Below are positions 15,835 through 24,205 of a stretch of DNA of 31,890 bases, piece after piece. Source of the DNA: Deinococcus apachensis DSM 19763 (GTDB taxonomy: Bacteria > Deinococcota > Deinococci > Deinococcales > Deinococcaceae). The stretch lies in contig NZ_KB906421.1 in assembly GCF_000381345.1 (NCBI RefSeq), positions 1 to 31,890 on the forward strand, given 5' to 3'. Position 1 is the first letter of the stretch. Each line of letters starts with the position of its first letter. Position numbers and translations under genes: made by a program. The notes below the pieces were generated by a model, which did no database searches, had not been told where the DNA came from, and was given only the letters and a program-made list of their open reading frames with translations.

Positions 15835-17820
15835 TCATCCCCACTCCCTGAGGGTGACGGCACAGCGGAACCCCACGGTGGCACGTCGGTTTATTCCAGG
15901 GGAGCCCAGCAGGAGCTTGCTGGTAAAGGCGGGTGGACGGGGACCACCGTCCGCGTACCACTCCGACCCCTGGGCCGCAAAGTCGCTCCCTCCCTTGAGC
16001 AGGCAGAAGCGAGTATGGCCGTCAGTGTGCTCGCTCTCGGTCCAGTTCCACACCCGGGGGACCGGTCCGTCTACTGCGGGACGTGTGAACGCGAGGGGCT
16101 GGGTTTCGAACGCGTGCTGCCACTCCGTTTCTGTGGGAAGGCGCTTCCCGGCCCAGAGGGCGTAAGCCTGGGCATCGTCAAGGTCCACCCAGGTGACGGG
16201 CTGGTTCACCTCTTCCGAAAGGGGCTCGCCCCGATGCCAGTGATCCAGAAATCGCTCGGTGTGGGAGGGCCGGTAGCCACTCGAGCACAGGAACTCAAGG
16301 AACTCGCCGTTCGTGACCTCCCGCTGGTCGAGAGCATAGGTCACGAGATTGACCATCTGGACTTCCTCGACCGGCGTGTGAAGACGTGGAAACTTCGGTC
16401 GCCACTCGTTGACGAACGGCGCGGCGACCGTGGTCCCACACTCGCGCAGACGGAAGACGCTGCGCATCTCGCCCGACCAGGCGGGGACAGCGATCATCCC
16501 CTCGGGCAGGTATGTGCAAATGTGAACCGGTGGTGGCTCGATCCGCCGCACCTGCCGCTCAGGAAACGCCGTATCCGGTTCAATGCTCGTGTTCCTCTCA
16601 CGTTGTTGGGCGAGAAACCCCTGGAGCCTCCCGTCCAGCCGCTCGGGCTCTAGGGCGAGGAAGGCCGCCACGCCCCGCCCCGCAAGCCTGCCCCCAAACT
16701 CCCACGTTTCTCCCCGGCGTCCTCCCTCGGCCAACTCGCCGGTGATGAGGTCGAAGCAGAGGGTCTGCTCGTCCGCTTCAACTTCGAGCAGTGGTCCCGA
16801 CACGTCTGCCTCACCCCGGTTGACCAAGGTCCAGAGTCTCAGGCCGTCGCCCTGCCACAGGCTGGCGTAGACACGCGGCTGCAGGGTCGGCATGAGCGGA
16901 ACCCAGCCCTCACCGGAGAAGAGATGGGAAAAGGCACGTTGCACGCTGATCATGGCCCGCAGGAGTGATCGGTCACGGGCGTGCCAGCCATTCCAGGAGC
17001 CGAAGACGTTTTCCCAGACCAGGATGCCCGCCCCATTCATCCAGGCCGAGTGCAGCTCCTCGGAGTGGTCGCGGTCCCAGCGGCGCGTGTGGTGCATCAT
17101 GTGGCGGCGCTCGAACCAGCGGTTGCGCAGCACGCCGGGGGCCTCCGTGTCGGGGTACCACTGGGCCCAGGACATCTGATGGTCGTGGACCCGCTCCAGG
17201 GGCAGGGTGGACTCGGATTCGAGCGCCACCCCCGGCCGGGCCTCGTCCAGCCGGGTCCGCAGGTTGCTGGAGCCGTGGCGCATCGTATCCAGGAAAACGC
17301 CGTCAGCGTCTGCCTCACCAACGAGTTCGGCCAGGGCTGCGAGGTGCCCACCGGGCTCAGGTCGAGTCCCGGTATCCCAGGGGTTGTAATTGAGGAAGAC
17401 GCGAACACGCCCGAGGTGGAGGGCCGCCACGAGTTCGCGCAGGCCCTGAAGTCCTCCTGGACCGTCACGGTAGACATCAAACTGGTTGCGCCCATCGAAG
17501 CCCAGGTTCGGGTAGGCGTGCCACAGCACCACGGCGTCGTATCCACCGAATTCCCGCCGACCGTGTTCGAGGAAGCGCTCGGGCGTGAAGCGGTTACTGT
17601 GGCGGTCGTAGAAGAGCTCGTCCCAGAGCATGACCATGCAGCAGACGTAGCACCCCGGCACCCAGGCGAACGCGGCTTGTTGGTAGGTGCCGCCGTCATA
17701 ATCGAGGGCCTGCCTCGTCTCGTTCCGCCACTGTGCAAGTGCCGTGCGCCACGCTTCCCAGCCCGCCGGGTCCTCGGGGGCGGGAATCAGACGTTCGGCC
17801 GAGAAGTCCGGTGTGTTCAC
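15835..17820 (-). CDS. TIM-barrel glycosidase-like protein fused to SUMF1/FGE-like domain
   Basis: 661 residues, no signal peptide; last gene of the operon. Residues about 40-420 look like a glycoside-hydrolase-type barrel followed by a beta-domain: GGYDAVVLWHAYPNLGFDGR, VRVFLNYNPWDTG (strand end), DGVFLDTM (173-180) and ALESEST (199-205), with acidic residues at strand ends as in retaining glycosidases. Residues about 440-661 are a sulfatase-modifying-factor (FGE/PvdO/EgtB-type) domain: YALDQREVTNGEFLEFL, PVTWVDLDDAQAYALWAGKR, LPTETEW, LKGGSD and GFRCA (Cys653). The two active-site cysteines of true formylglycine-generating enzymes, which follow the GGS block, are absent, so classical FGE activity is unlikely. 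The domain may bind carbohydrate or serve another role. The GTG start overlaps the previous stop (GTGA). Confidence 0.75.
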   Translation of the reverse strand: MNTPDFSAERLIPAPEDPAGWEAWRTALAQWRNETRQALDYDGGTYQQAAFAWVPGCYVCCMVMLWDELFYDRHSNRFTPERFLEHGRREFGGYDAVVLWHAYPNLGFDGRNQFDVYRDGPGGLQGLRELVAALHLGRVRVFLNYNPWDTGTRPEPGGHLAALAELVGEADADGVFLDTMRHGSSNLRTRLDEARPGVALESESTLPLERVHDHQMSWAQWYPDTEAPGVLRNRWFERRHMMHHTRRWDRDHSEELHSAWMNGAGILVWENVFGSWNGWHARDRSLLRAMISVQRAFSHLFSGEGWVPLMPTLQPRVYASLWQGDGLRLWTLVNRGEADVSGPLLEVEADEQTLCFDLITGELAEGGRRGETWEFGGRLAGRGVAAFLALEPERLDGRLQGFLAQQRERNTSIEPDTAFPERQVRRIEPPPVHICTYLPEGMIAVPAWSGEMRSVFRLRECGTTVAAPFVNEWRPKFPRLHTPVEEVQMVNLVTYALDQREVTNGEFLEFLCSSGYRPSHTERFLDHWHRGEPLSEEVNQPVTWVDLDDAQAYALWAGKRLPTETEWQHAFETQPLAFTRPAVDGPVPRVWNWTESEHTDGHTRFCLLKGGSDFAAQGSEWYADGGPRPPAFTSKLLLGSPGINRRATVGFRCAVTLREWG

Positions 17821-19934
17821 AACGGCTCGACCCGGACGGGCCCGCTCGAAAGCCAGCCCTCCTCCACCAGAAGGGCGACGCCCCCCTCCAGCAGAGGTTC
17901 GGCCTCGTCGTGAGCTTCCAGGAGGGGCGTGCCGTCAAGGAGGCCGCGCAGCCGCCCACCCTGGACCTCCAGGCGCAGCCGGTGCGTCTCACTGAATGAC
18001 CACGCACATGCGGCCTCGGCCAGCACGCGCTCACCCCCGCAGGTTTTGACCAGCCGGAGGGCGCCGGGGACGAGCACCAGGGCGTAGTGACGGCGCAACC
18101 CCTGGAAGCGGGCCACCAGTCCAGCGGCCAGGGCCACTTGCACCGTGAGGTCGGCCTCGACGGCGTAGTTCGTCCAGTCGCGGCTGCCCTGCGAGATCAG
18201 GCCGACGCCGCGGTTCTGAAGCAGCCGGTAGGGTTCGGGCGCGCGTGCGTCCTGCTGCTCGACAGCATTCACCCAGGCGCGCCGCCACATCGTGCCCTCC
18301 CCAGGTGGTCCCGGCCGTCCCAGGGTGACATCTGGCGCTCCGCTCCAGTCGAGGGAATCGAGATACACCGTGCCTGGCGACCGACTCTCCAGTTCGACGC
18401 CGACCTCGGCGACCGGCAAGCCGCCCAGGTCCGGCACCTGCCATTCGAGGATGGCCCGTTCCCCGGGCGCGAGCGAGGTGAGGGGGCCGTGCTGGAACTC
18501 GCACATGTCACCCGCGTCGTAGTACCGCAGGCACAAGCGGACGCTGACCGGTTCCGGGTTGTCCGTGCTGGCCTCGACCTCGGCTTGGACCTGCTGGCCC
18601 GGATACAGGCTCGGCGAGGCGAGCAGCGTGTAGTTCCAGCCACCCCCGGCACCCCGGGCGTAGGGCACGTTCGGCGGCTCGGGTACCCCGGGTGGCAGGA
18701 AGGTGCGCGTCATCGCCCGGCCCGTGCTCCCTTGGCCCGGGCGGAAGCGCAGGGTGAGGCTGCGCTCCCCCAGCCGACTGTGGCCTGAGACGTTCTCCAG
18801 GTCAAGCCCCTCGCCAACAAAGCCCTGGACGGCGCCCGGTGCGGAGAAATGGAACTTCGCGCCACCCTTCGGAGCGAGGGGCTCCTCCCCGGCCAGGGCG
18901 CGGCCGATGTTGGTAACTTCCACTGCGACCGTGAGCGCGTCGGTGATCGCCCGGCCACCCTCGGCGCCCGGAAGGTAGAGGCGGTCAGCCAGGGGCCCCC
19001 GCCAGTCCGGGTTTCCTGTAAGCGCCGCCAGGCCGCCTCGCAGGGCCAGCAGGCACCCGACGTTGCCGGAGTTGCAGTCGGTGTCCCAGCCGCAGGTGTT
19101 GGCAATCGTCAGCGTCCGGTGAAAGTCGCCGTCCCCATACAGCAGGGCCAGCACGATCACCCCGTGGTTGGGCACGACGTGGACATTGCCAGGAAACCTG
19201 TCGTACCCGTAATGTTCCTGGAGTCTGGCCCGCGCCGCCCGCCAGTCCGGTTCTTCTTGATGCCACCCCCGCAGGTCCCGGTGCAGGCGGGCAATCATGC
19301 TGTCCCCAGGAATGACTTCCAATGCCACGTCGAGCAGCCGCTCGAGGTCCGTCTCCATGAAGGAGAGTGCCTCCATGGCGGCGAGCGCGACCGCAGCGTG
19401 CACGGCCTCGCCGTCGTGGCTGACGCTGGCGGCCCGCCGCGCCAGGCTCGCGGCCCTCTGGGGGTCGCCCGGCGTCACCATCGCCCAGCCGTCGATAAAG
19501 ATCTGCGCCCCGATCTGCTCGGCAATGGTACGGCCGTTGCGCTCTATGGAGCCGCTCTCGGGCGCCGGGACCCCCGCCTTGAGGCGCAGGTACGCCGTCT
19601 GCTCGGTGGAATTGCCAAAACCTCCCCACCACAGGCAGGTCCGGCCCTCAACGATATGGTTGAGCCATGTCTCGCCTATGTCGGCGGGCGTGAGGTCGAA
19701 CCGGTTCCCGTGCTCGGGCAGCGCTCGCGGGAAGGTGAAGGTCCCGGTCAGGTCGTCGTCCGGAAGGACGAGCGGCCAGCCGCGGTGTTCATGCACGTAG
19801 CGGTCGAGTTCACCGAAGGTGGCGGTGATGCGCTCATGGCTCCAGCCTTCGACCGGTCGGCCCAGGTAGACGCCAATCATCTTACCGAGAACACCTGCGT
19901 AGACACGCTCCAGGTAGTCGGGGGGAGTCAACAT
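17817..19934 (-). CDS. ADP-ribosylglycohydrolase-fold enzyme with C-terminal beta-sandwich modules (ARH1)
   Basis: 705 residues from ATG 19934, preceded by GAGGTGA. Residues 1-370 are an ARH (DraG-type) domain: GVLGKMIGVYLGRPVEGW, metal ligands PDDD (58-61), SHDGEAVHAAV near 172, and GWDTDCNSGNVG with DTDCN at 284-288. ARH enzymes use two Mg ions to hydrolyse glycosidic bonds to ribose, typically ADP-ribosylated proteins. Residues about 385-705 add beta-rich modules; the last (from about LLQNRGVGLISQG) resembles a LamG/concanavalin-like fold that often binds sugars. This fusion argues for a small-molecule or glycan substrate rather than a protein. Its stop overlaps the next gene's GTG. Confidence 0.85.
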   Translation of the reverse strand: MLTPPDYLERVYAGVLGKMIGVYLGRPVEGWSHERITATFGELDRYVHEHRGWPLVLPDDDLTGTFTFPRALPEHGNRFDLTPADIGETWLNHIVEGRTCLWWGGFGNSTEQTAYLRLKAGVPAPESGSIERNGRTIAEQIGAQIFIDGWAMVTPGDPQRAASLARRAASVSHDGEAVHAAVALAAMEALSFMETDLERLLDVALEVIPGDSMIARLHRDLRGWHQEEPDWRAARARLQEHYGYDRFPGNVHVVPNHGVIVLALLYGDGDFHRTLTIANTCGWDTDCNSGNVGCLLALRGGLAALTGNPDWRGPLADRLYLPGAEGGRAITDALTVAVEVTNIGRALAGEEPLAPKGGAKFHFSAPGAVQGFVGEGLDLENVSGHSRLGERSLTLRFRPGQGSTGRAMTRTFLPPGVPEPPNVPYARGAGGGWNYTLLASPSLYPGQQVQAEVEASTDNPEPVSVRLCLRYYDAGDMCEFQHGPLTSLAPGERAILEWQVPDLGGLPVAEVGVELESRSPGTVYLDSLDWSGAPDVTLGRPGPPGEGTMWRRAWVNAVEQQDARAPEPYRLLQNRGVGLISQGSRDWTNYAVEADLTVQVALAAGLVARFQGLRRHYALVLVPGALRLVKTCGGERVLAEAACAWSFSETHRLRLEVQGGRLRGLLDGTPLLEAHDEAEPLLEGGVALLVEEGWLSSGPVRVEPL

Positions 19935-19936
19935 GG

Positions 19937-20803
19937 TCACCTCGCGTGCCGTCCGGGAAGGACGAGGCGCACGCCTTCCAGAAAGGCGGGCCGCCACACA
20001 CTCCAGTCATGACCGCCGGGGAGGACACGCAGGTGTGACGTGATGCCCCTCCCGCGTAGCCGCGCGTGCAGCAGGGCGACCTGCACTTCGACGTTCATCC
20101 TCAGGTCCGGGTGGGCGTAATCGGCGTCGCCGGAAGCCACGAAGAAGCACCCTGCGGGCGACGGCAGGCGTTCGAGCGCTGCCGGGTAGTTCAGGGCCCT
20201 CCAACAGCCGGGGTCGAAGGGCTCCCCAAAGGCAGGCAGCGCCCGCGCACTCGAACCTGCAGGTGGCACATCCTCGTAGATGGCGGGGCTGAGCAACACC
20301 GCGCCCCCGAACAGGTCCGGACGGGTGAGGGCGTAGCGCAGAACTCCGAAGCCGCCCATCGAATACCCGGCCAGCGCCCGGGCACCGCGGTGCTCCAGGG
20401 TACGGTAGCGGGTGGCAATGTGCGGCAGGAAGTCGGCGAAAAAGGCGGTTTCGAATCTCTCGCGGGCGTCCACGCACCAGCTTGAGCCGAAATCGGGCAT
20501 CAGGGCCAGGAGGGGACGCACGCTGAACGTGCCGATCTCGGCGTCGAGCAGAGTTTGAACCGCTCCTTCGGTCGCCCATGAGGTCTCGTCCCCGCCACGT
20601 CCATGCAGCAGGTACAGAACGGGAAAGCAATCCTTCGACCGCTCATAGTCAGGAGGCAGATAGACGCTGTAGCGCCACCACCGGCCGAGAACGGGGGAGA
20701 AGAACCCGGTGCTGAGAAGCTGGCTGCCAGCCACGGCGGGAGGTTCCCCATTCCCGCTCCCGGCCCGGGCGTGCGGGCCATGGAGGGCCTCTCCCTCACT
20801 CAC
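19937..20803 (-). CDS. Esterase, alpha/beta fold (PHB depolymerase/esterase D-like)
   Basis: 288 residues, GTG start overlapping the CoA-transferase stop (GTGA). YSVYLPPDYE, FPVLYLLHGRGGDETSW, the elbow AGYSMGGFG (Ser148), an acidic residue in SGDADYAHPD (Asp226 or 228) and GGHDWSVW (His265) give the order and triad of the putative-esterase family PF00756 (S-formylglutathione hydrolase, feruloyl and acetyl esterases, enterochelin esterase). Without a signal peptide it acts in the cytoplasm, so a role in removing an acyl group from an imported compound is likely. The N-terminal 25 residues are poorly conserved in character and the true start may be later. Confidence 0.87.
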   Translation of the reverse strand: MSEGEALHGPHARAGSGNGEPPAVAGSQLLSTGFFSPVLGRWWRYSVYLPPDYERSKDCFPVLYLLHGRGGDETSWATEGAVQTLLDAEIGTFSVRPLLALMPDFGSSWCVDARERFETAFFADFLPHIATRYRTLEHRGARALAGYSMGGFGVLRYALTRPDLFGGAVLLSPAIYEDVPPAGSSARALPAFGEPFDPGCWRALNYPAALERLPSPAGCFFVASGDADYAHPDLRMNVEVQVALLHARLRGRGITSHLRVLPGGHDWSVWRPAFLEGVRLVLPGRHAR

Positions 20804-22017
20804 GGCTCCCCTCCGGCGGGTTCTGGTGGCTCACGGCCAAGCAGGTCTCGGTAGATGGCGTCGGTGTCCGCCCCGATAGGCGTGCGGCCGGGGAAGCGGA
20901 TGCGCCCCGGGGTGAGGGAGAGGCGGGGCAGCACATTCGGCATCAGCGCAGTGCCGAGGTCCTCGTCGGGAACCTCGACCAGGGACTGGCGGGCTCGGTA
21001 CTGCTCGTCCTCCACGATCTGGTCGATGCTGTACACGGGCGCGAGGGGTGCCTCGATCTCCCGGAAGCGCGCGAGCACCACGTCGAGATCGTGCGTGGCA
21101 ATCCAGTCGGCGATCAGGGCGTCGAGTTCGTCCGCATTTCTGCGCCGCGCCGCCGCGTCCCTGAACCGCGCGTCCTCGCACAGCTCAGGGCGTCCGATCA
21201 CGACCAACATCCGGTTCACGACCTGCTGCGTTCCGCCCGAGAGGGCCACCCAGCGTTCGTCACGGGTGCGGTAGGTGTTGCGGGGCGAGGTGCGCTGCGA
21301 GCGGTTGCCGCGGCGGGTCTGCACCGTGCCGGTCTGGGCGTACTCGATGGCCTGAGGGCCCAGGATCGAGAAGAGCGGCTCGTACAGGCTGAGGTCGACC
21401 ACCTGGCCGCGCCCACCTTTTGCGTCGCGCCAGTACAGGGCCATCATGACGGCGTACGTGCCCGCGAGGGCCGCCACTCCATCAGCAAGCCCGAAGGGCG
21501 GCAGCGTGGGCGGCCCGTCGGCGGTGCCAGTGATGAAGGCGAAGCCGGAGAACGCCTCGGCGAGCGTGCCGAACCCCGGCTGCGCGCTGAGCGGACCGGT
21601 CTGCCCGAAGCCGCTCACCCGCGCCATCACCAGCCCGGGGTTGTCCGCGCTGAGCTGCTCGTAGCCGAGGCCCCAGCTCTCCAGACGGCCGGGGCGGAAG
21701 TTCTCGACGACCACGTCAGCCCAGCGGCACAGGTCAAGCACGGTCTCGCGGTCGGTTTCCCGGTGGAGGTCGAGTGAGAGCAGACGCTTGTTGCGCGAGA
21801 TCACCTTCCACCACAGCGGGATGTCCCCACGCTCAGTCATCTTGGATAGACCCCAACGCCGGGCGTCGTCACCGCGGGGGTGCTCGACCTTGACCACCTC
21901 CGCCCCGAAGTCGCCCAGGGTTGTGGCGATCAATGGCCCGGCGTACAGGCTCGACAGGTCGAGCACCCGCACGCCTTCGAGGGGTAGTGGGGTCGTGTGC
22001 GAGCCGGGCGCCGTCAT
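20800..22017 (-). CDS. Family III CoA-transferase (CaiB/BaiF type)
   Basis: 405 residues, the usual length. EGVRVLDLSSLYAGPLIATT, LGDFGAEVVKVEHPRGDDAR, NKRLLSLDL, ADVVVENFRPG and VSGFGQTGPLSAQPGFG are the standard blocks of formyl-CoA transferase-like enzymes. Asp179 in FGLADGVAALAG is the expected nucleophile that forms the acyl-aspartyl anhydride. The enzyme moves CoA from a donor thioester to a carboxylate. Its place directly after a CitE-like lyase (ATGA overlap) suggests it activates a hydroxy-acid that the lyase then cleaves, as succinyl-CoA:citramalate/malate transferases do for citramalyl/malyl-CoA lyase. The exact acid is unknown. Confidence 0.93.
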   Translation of the reverse strand: MTAPGSHTTPLPLEGVRVLDLSSLYAGPLIATTLGDFGAEVVKVEHPRGDDARRWGLSKMTERGDIPLWWKVISRNKRLLSLDLHRETDRETVLDLCRWADVVVENFRPGRLESWGLGYEQLSADNPGLVMARVSGFGQTGPLSAQPGFGTLAEAFSGFAFITGTADGPPTLPPFGLADGVAALAGTYAVMMALYWRDAKGGRGQVVDLSLYEPLFSILGPQAIEYAQTGTVQTRRGNRSQRTSPRNTYRTRDERWVALSGGTQQVVNRMLVVIGRPELCEDARFRDAAARRRNADELDALIADWIATHDLDVVLARFREIEAPLAPVYSIDQIVEDEQYRARQSLVEVPDEDLGTALMPNVLPRLSLTPGRIRFPGRTPIGADTDAIYRDLLGREPPEPAGGEP

Positions 22018-22883
22018 CCAGACCGCCCAGCCTGCCGCAACACTTCTCGCGCCCGGGCGGCCACCGGCGCGTCGATCATCCGGCCGTCCAGGGCGAAGGC
22101 CCCGATGCCAGCCGCCGCGTGGCGGTCGAATTCCAGCGTGACCCGCTCCGCCCAGGCGAGCTGGGCGGCCGAGGGCGCGAAGGCGGCCTCAATCACGGGG
22201 AGCTGCGCCGGATGGATGGCGTGCTTTCCGCCGAAGCCGAGGTCCCGGGCGGCCCGTGCTTCGCTCCGCAAGCGCTCGAGGTCGCGGAATTCCGCTGAAG
22301 CGCCGTCATGCGGCGCTTCCAGCCCGGCGGCCGCGGACGCCTGAACAAGCGCCACTTTGGCCTGCAGGACCGTGAGGGAAAGCCCGCCTTCGGGCGGCCA
22401 GTCCAGCCCGAGGTCGCGGCTGTAGTCGGCCGCCCCGAAGCACAGGCCCCGCAGACGTGGGGTGCAGGCCGCGATGAGCCCGGCCCTCGCCACTCCCTTC
22501 GCCGTTTCCAGCGTCGCCATGAGCGTGACCGAACCGAGCGGCAGGTCCCGGCGCCGTTCAAGTTCTCCGATCAGCCAGTCCACGACGGCCAAGTCACGCT
22601 CCGACTCCACCTTGGGCAGGTTGATTCCTTCCAGCCCCGGCCGCACCACCGCGTGGAGGTCGTCGTAGAGTTCAGCCGTGTCGGCGGCGTTCACCCGCAC
22701 CCACAGGTGCTTTTCCGCAGGGGCATGGTCGAGGGCTTCCGCGATCAGAACGCGGGCCTGCGCCTTGGCTCCCGCCGCCACTCCGTCCTCCAGGTCGAGA
22801 AGCAGGGCCTGGGCAGGCAGCGTCCCGATCTTGCCGAGCTTACGCTCGTCGCTGCCGGGAACGAAGAGCATGGCTGGCCACAT
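22014..22883 (-). CDS. CitE-like CoA ester lyase (HpcH/HpaI family)
   Basis: 289 residues from ATG 22883, whose A is the last base of the preceding stop (TGATG). Landmarks: MLFVPGSDERKL, LLLDLEDGV, WVRVNA (Arg63), INLPKVES, LMATLETAKG (Glu126, metal), GLCFGAADYSRDLGLDW (Asp153, metal) and GGKHAIHPAQLPVI. These belong to the citrate-lyase-beta/malyl-CoA/citramalyl-CoA lyase group, which cleaves beta-hydroxyacyl-CoA to acetyl-CoA or propionyl-CoA plus a keto acid with Mg. The alpha and gamma subunits of citrate lyase are absent, so a stand-alone CoA-ester lyase working with the downstream CoA-transferase is favoured. An in-frame start at 22919 would overlap the upstream gene by 37 bases and is less likely. 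Confidence 0.9.
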   Translation of the reverse strand: MWPAMLFVPGSDERKLGKIGTLPAQALLLDLEDGVAAGAKAQARVLIAEALDHAPAEKHLWVRVNAADTAELYDDLHAVVRPGLEGINLPKVESERDLAVVDWLIGELERRRDLPLGSVTLMATLETAKGVARAGLIAACTPRLRGLCFGAADYSRDLGLDWPPEGGLSLTVLQAKVALVQASAAAGLEAPHDGASAEFRDLERLRSEARAARDLGFGGKHAIHPAQLPVIEAAFAPSAAQLAWAERVTLEFDRHAAAGIGAFALDGRMIDAPVAARAREVLRQAGRSG

Positions 22884-24205
22884 CAGTGCGCGTTCTCCGG
22901 CAGGGCCGCGCGTGCCCACCCAATCTGGGCCAGGGTCCGGCGTGTCAGCTCGTCGATGCTCATGTTGTCAAACCCCCGAAGGCTGGAACGCACCCGACCC
23001 TGGAGGGGCTCGCTCCAGCGCAGCGGCACCTCCCCGTTGAGTGTCCCGAGAATGGAGCCGACGGTGGCTCCATTACAGTCCGTGTCCCAGCCACCCATGA
23101 CGGCCAGACAGATTGAGGTCGAAAAGTCACCCCGGCCATACACCAGGGCGGCCGTGACGAGGGCCGCGTTGTTGATCGCGTGCACCCAGTGGTAGTGACC
23201 CAGCCGGGCGTACAGCAGGTCCAGAGCCCCTTCCCAATCAGGCGCGGCGTCGGGCAGCGTGAGCGCGAACTTCACAGCCTGGGCCAGGCGCCCCTCAGGG
23301 GGAATGACGGTGAGTCCGGCACGTACCACCGCCCGGGGGTCAGTTTCGGTGAAGGACGCCGCCACCATAGCCGCCACCCACATCTCCGCGTGGACCCCGT
23401 TGCCGGTGTGGCTGAGCTCCGCGTCCCGCCGGGCCAGCGTGGCGGCCAGGGCGGGTTGGCCCGGGGCAGCCCAGCCCCACATGTCGGCCCGAATCTGCGC
23501 GCCGATCCACTCCCGGTACGGGTTCCGGTGGCGGGCCGTTTCAGGAGGGTCCCTCTTGTCCAGCAGGTTCTGGTACGCCACACGTTCAGCAGTGAACGTG
23601 CTCAGGACGGGGAGCATCGAGAGCCAGGCCGTAGCCACGTCGTCGGTGGTGAAGGACAGTCCCGCCGTTTCCAGCACGGCGAGGTTCAGCATGGCGAAGT
23701 TAATGTCGTCGTCCTCGGGCATGCACGCGATGTTCTCGCGCAGGCTGGTCGGTGCGCTGGCCCGGTTCCAGGGATAGCGGGCCAGCACCTCCTCCGGCAC
23801 GCCCTCGGCGGTGAAGTAGTCGTCGAGCGGCCAGCGACCGCTGGACGTCAGCAGAGCACGAATACCCTCCCGCGGAATTTTCTCGACGGGCTTGCCCAGC
23901 AGGCAGCCGGCCATGCGGCCTGTCCAGCCGGCCCGCACGCGGCGTTCCAGGTCCGCGGACGGCAGTGCCGGGGCCCCCGCCTGCAGATCCAGCGGAGGGT
24001 CGGGAGGGGCTGGCTGCGCTTCGGAGAGCAGGCGGGCCTGGTCAAGCAGGTGGGCAGCCGCGGCACGCCGGACGCCTACGTCGGCACCGCCCACCTCAGC
24101 CCAGGCGTGCTGAAGTTCCGCCGGATCAGCCCCCTCCTCGCGCAGCTGACGGAACTCATGCTCCAGCCGCTCTTCCAGGGCGAGCCAGGTGACGCGGACG
24201 CTCAA
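22883..24205 (-). CDS. ADP-ribosylglycohydrolase-fold enzyme (ARH2)
   Basis: 440 residues from TTG 24205, which overlaps the previous stop (TTGA) and is preceded by GGGGGAGGT at the right distance. The first 85 residues are a helical extension rich in Glu, Ala and Leu, not part of the ARH core. The core follows: GRMAGCLLGKPVEKIP, EDDD (164-167), SHTGNGVHAEM and GGWDTDCNGATVGSILG with DTDCN at 374-378. Both metal-binding clusters are intact, so it should be active. It shares the GWDTDCN form with ARH1 and differs from ARH3. It is cytosolic; the substrate is inferred to be a ribosyl or related glycoside brought in by the transporter. Confidence 0.87.
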   Translation of the reverse strand: MSVRVTWLALEERLEHEFRQLREEGADPAELQHAWAEVGGADVGVRRAAAAHLLDQARLLSEAQPAPPDPPLDLQAGAPALPSADLERRVRAGWTGRMAGCLLGKPVEKIPREGIRALLTSSGRWPLDDYFTAEGVPEEVLARYPWNRASAPTSLRENIACMPEDDDINFAMLNLAVLETAGLSFTTDDVATAWLSMLPVLSTFTAERVAYQNLLDKRDPPETARHRNPYREWIGAQIRADMWGWAAPGQPALAATLARRDAELSHTGNGVHAEMWVAAMVAASFTETDPRAVVRAGLTVIPPEGRLAQAVKFALTLPDAAPDWEGALDLLYARLGHYHWVHAINNAALVTAALVYGRGDFSTSICLAVMGGWDTDCNGATVGSILGTLNGEVPLRWSEPLQGRVRSSLRGFDNMSIDELTRRTLAQIGWARAALPENAH

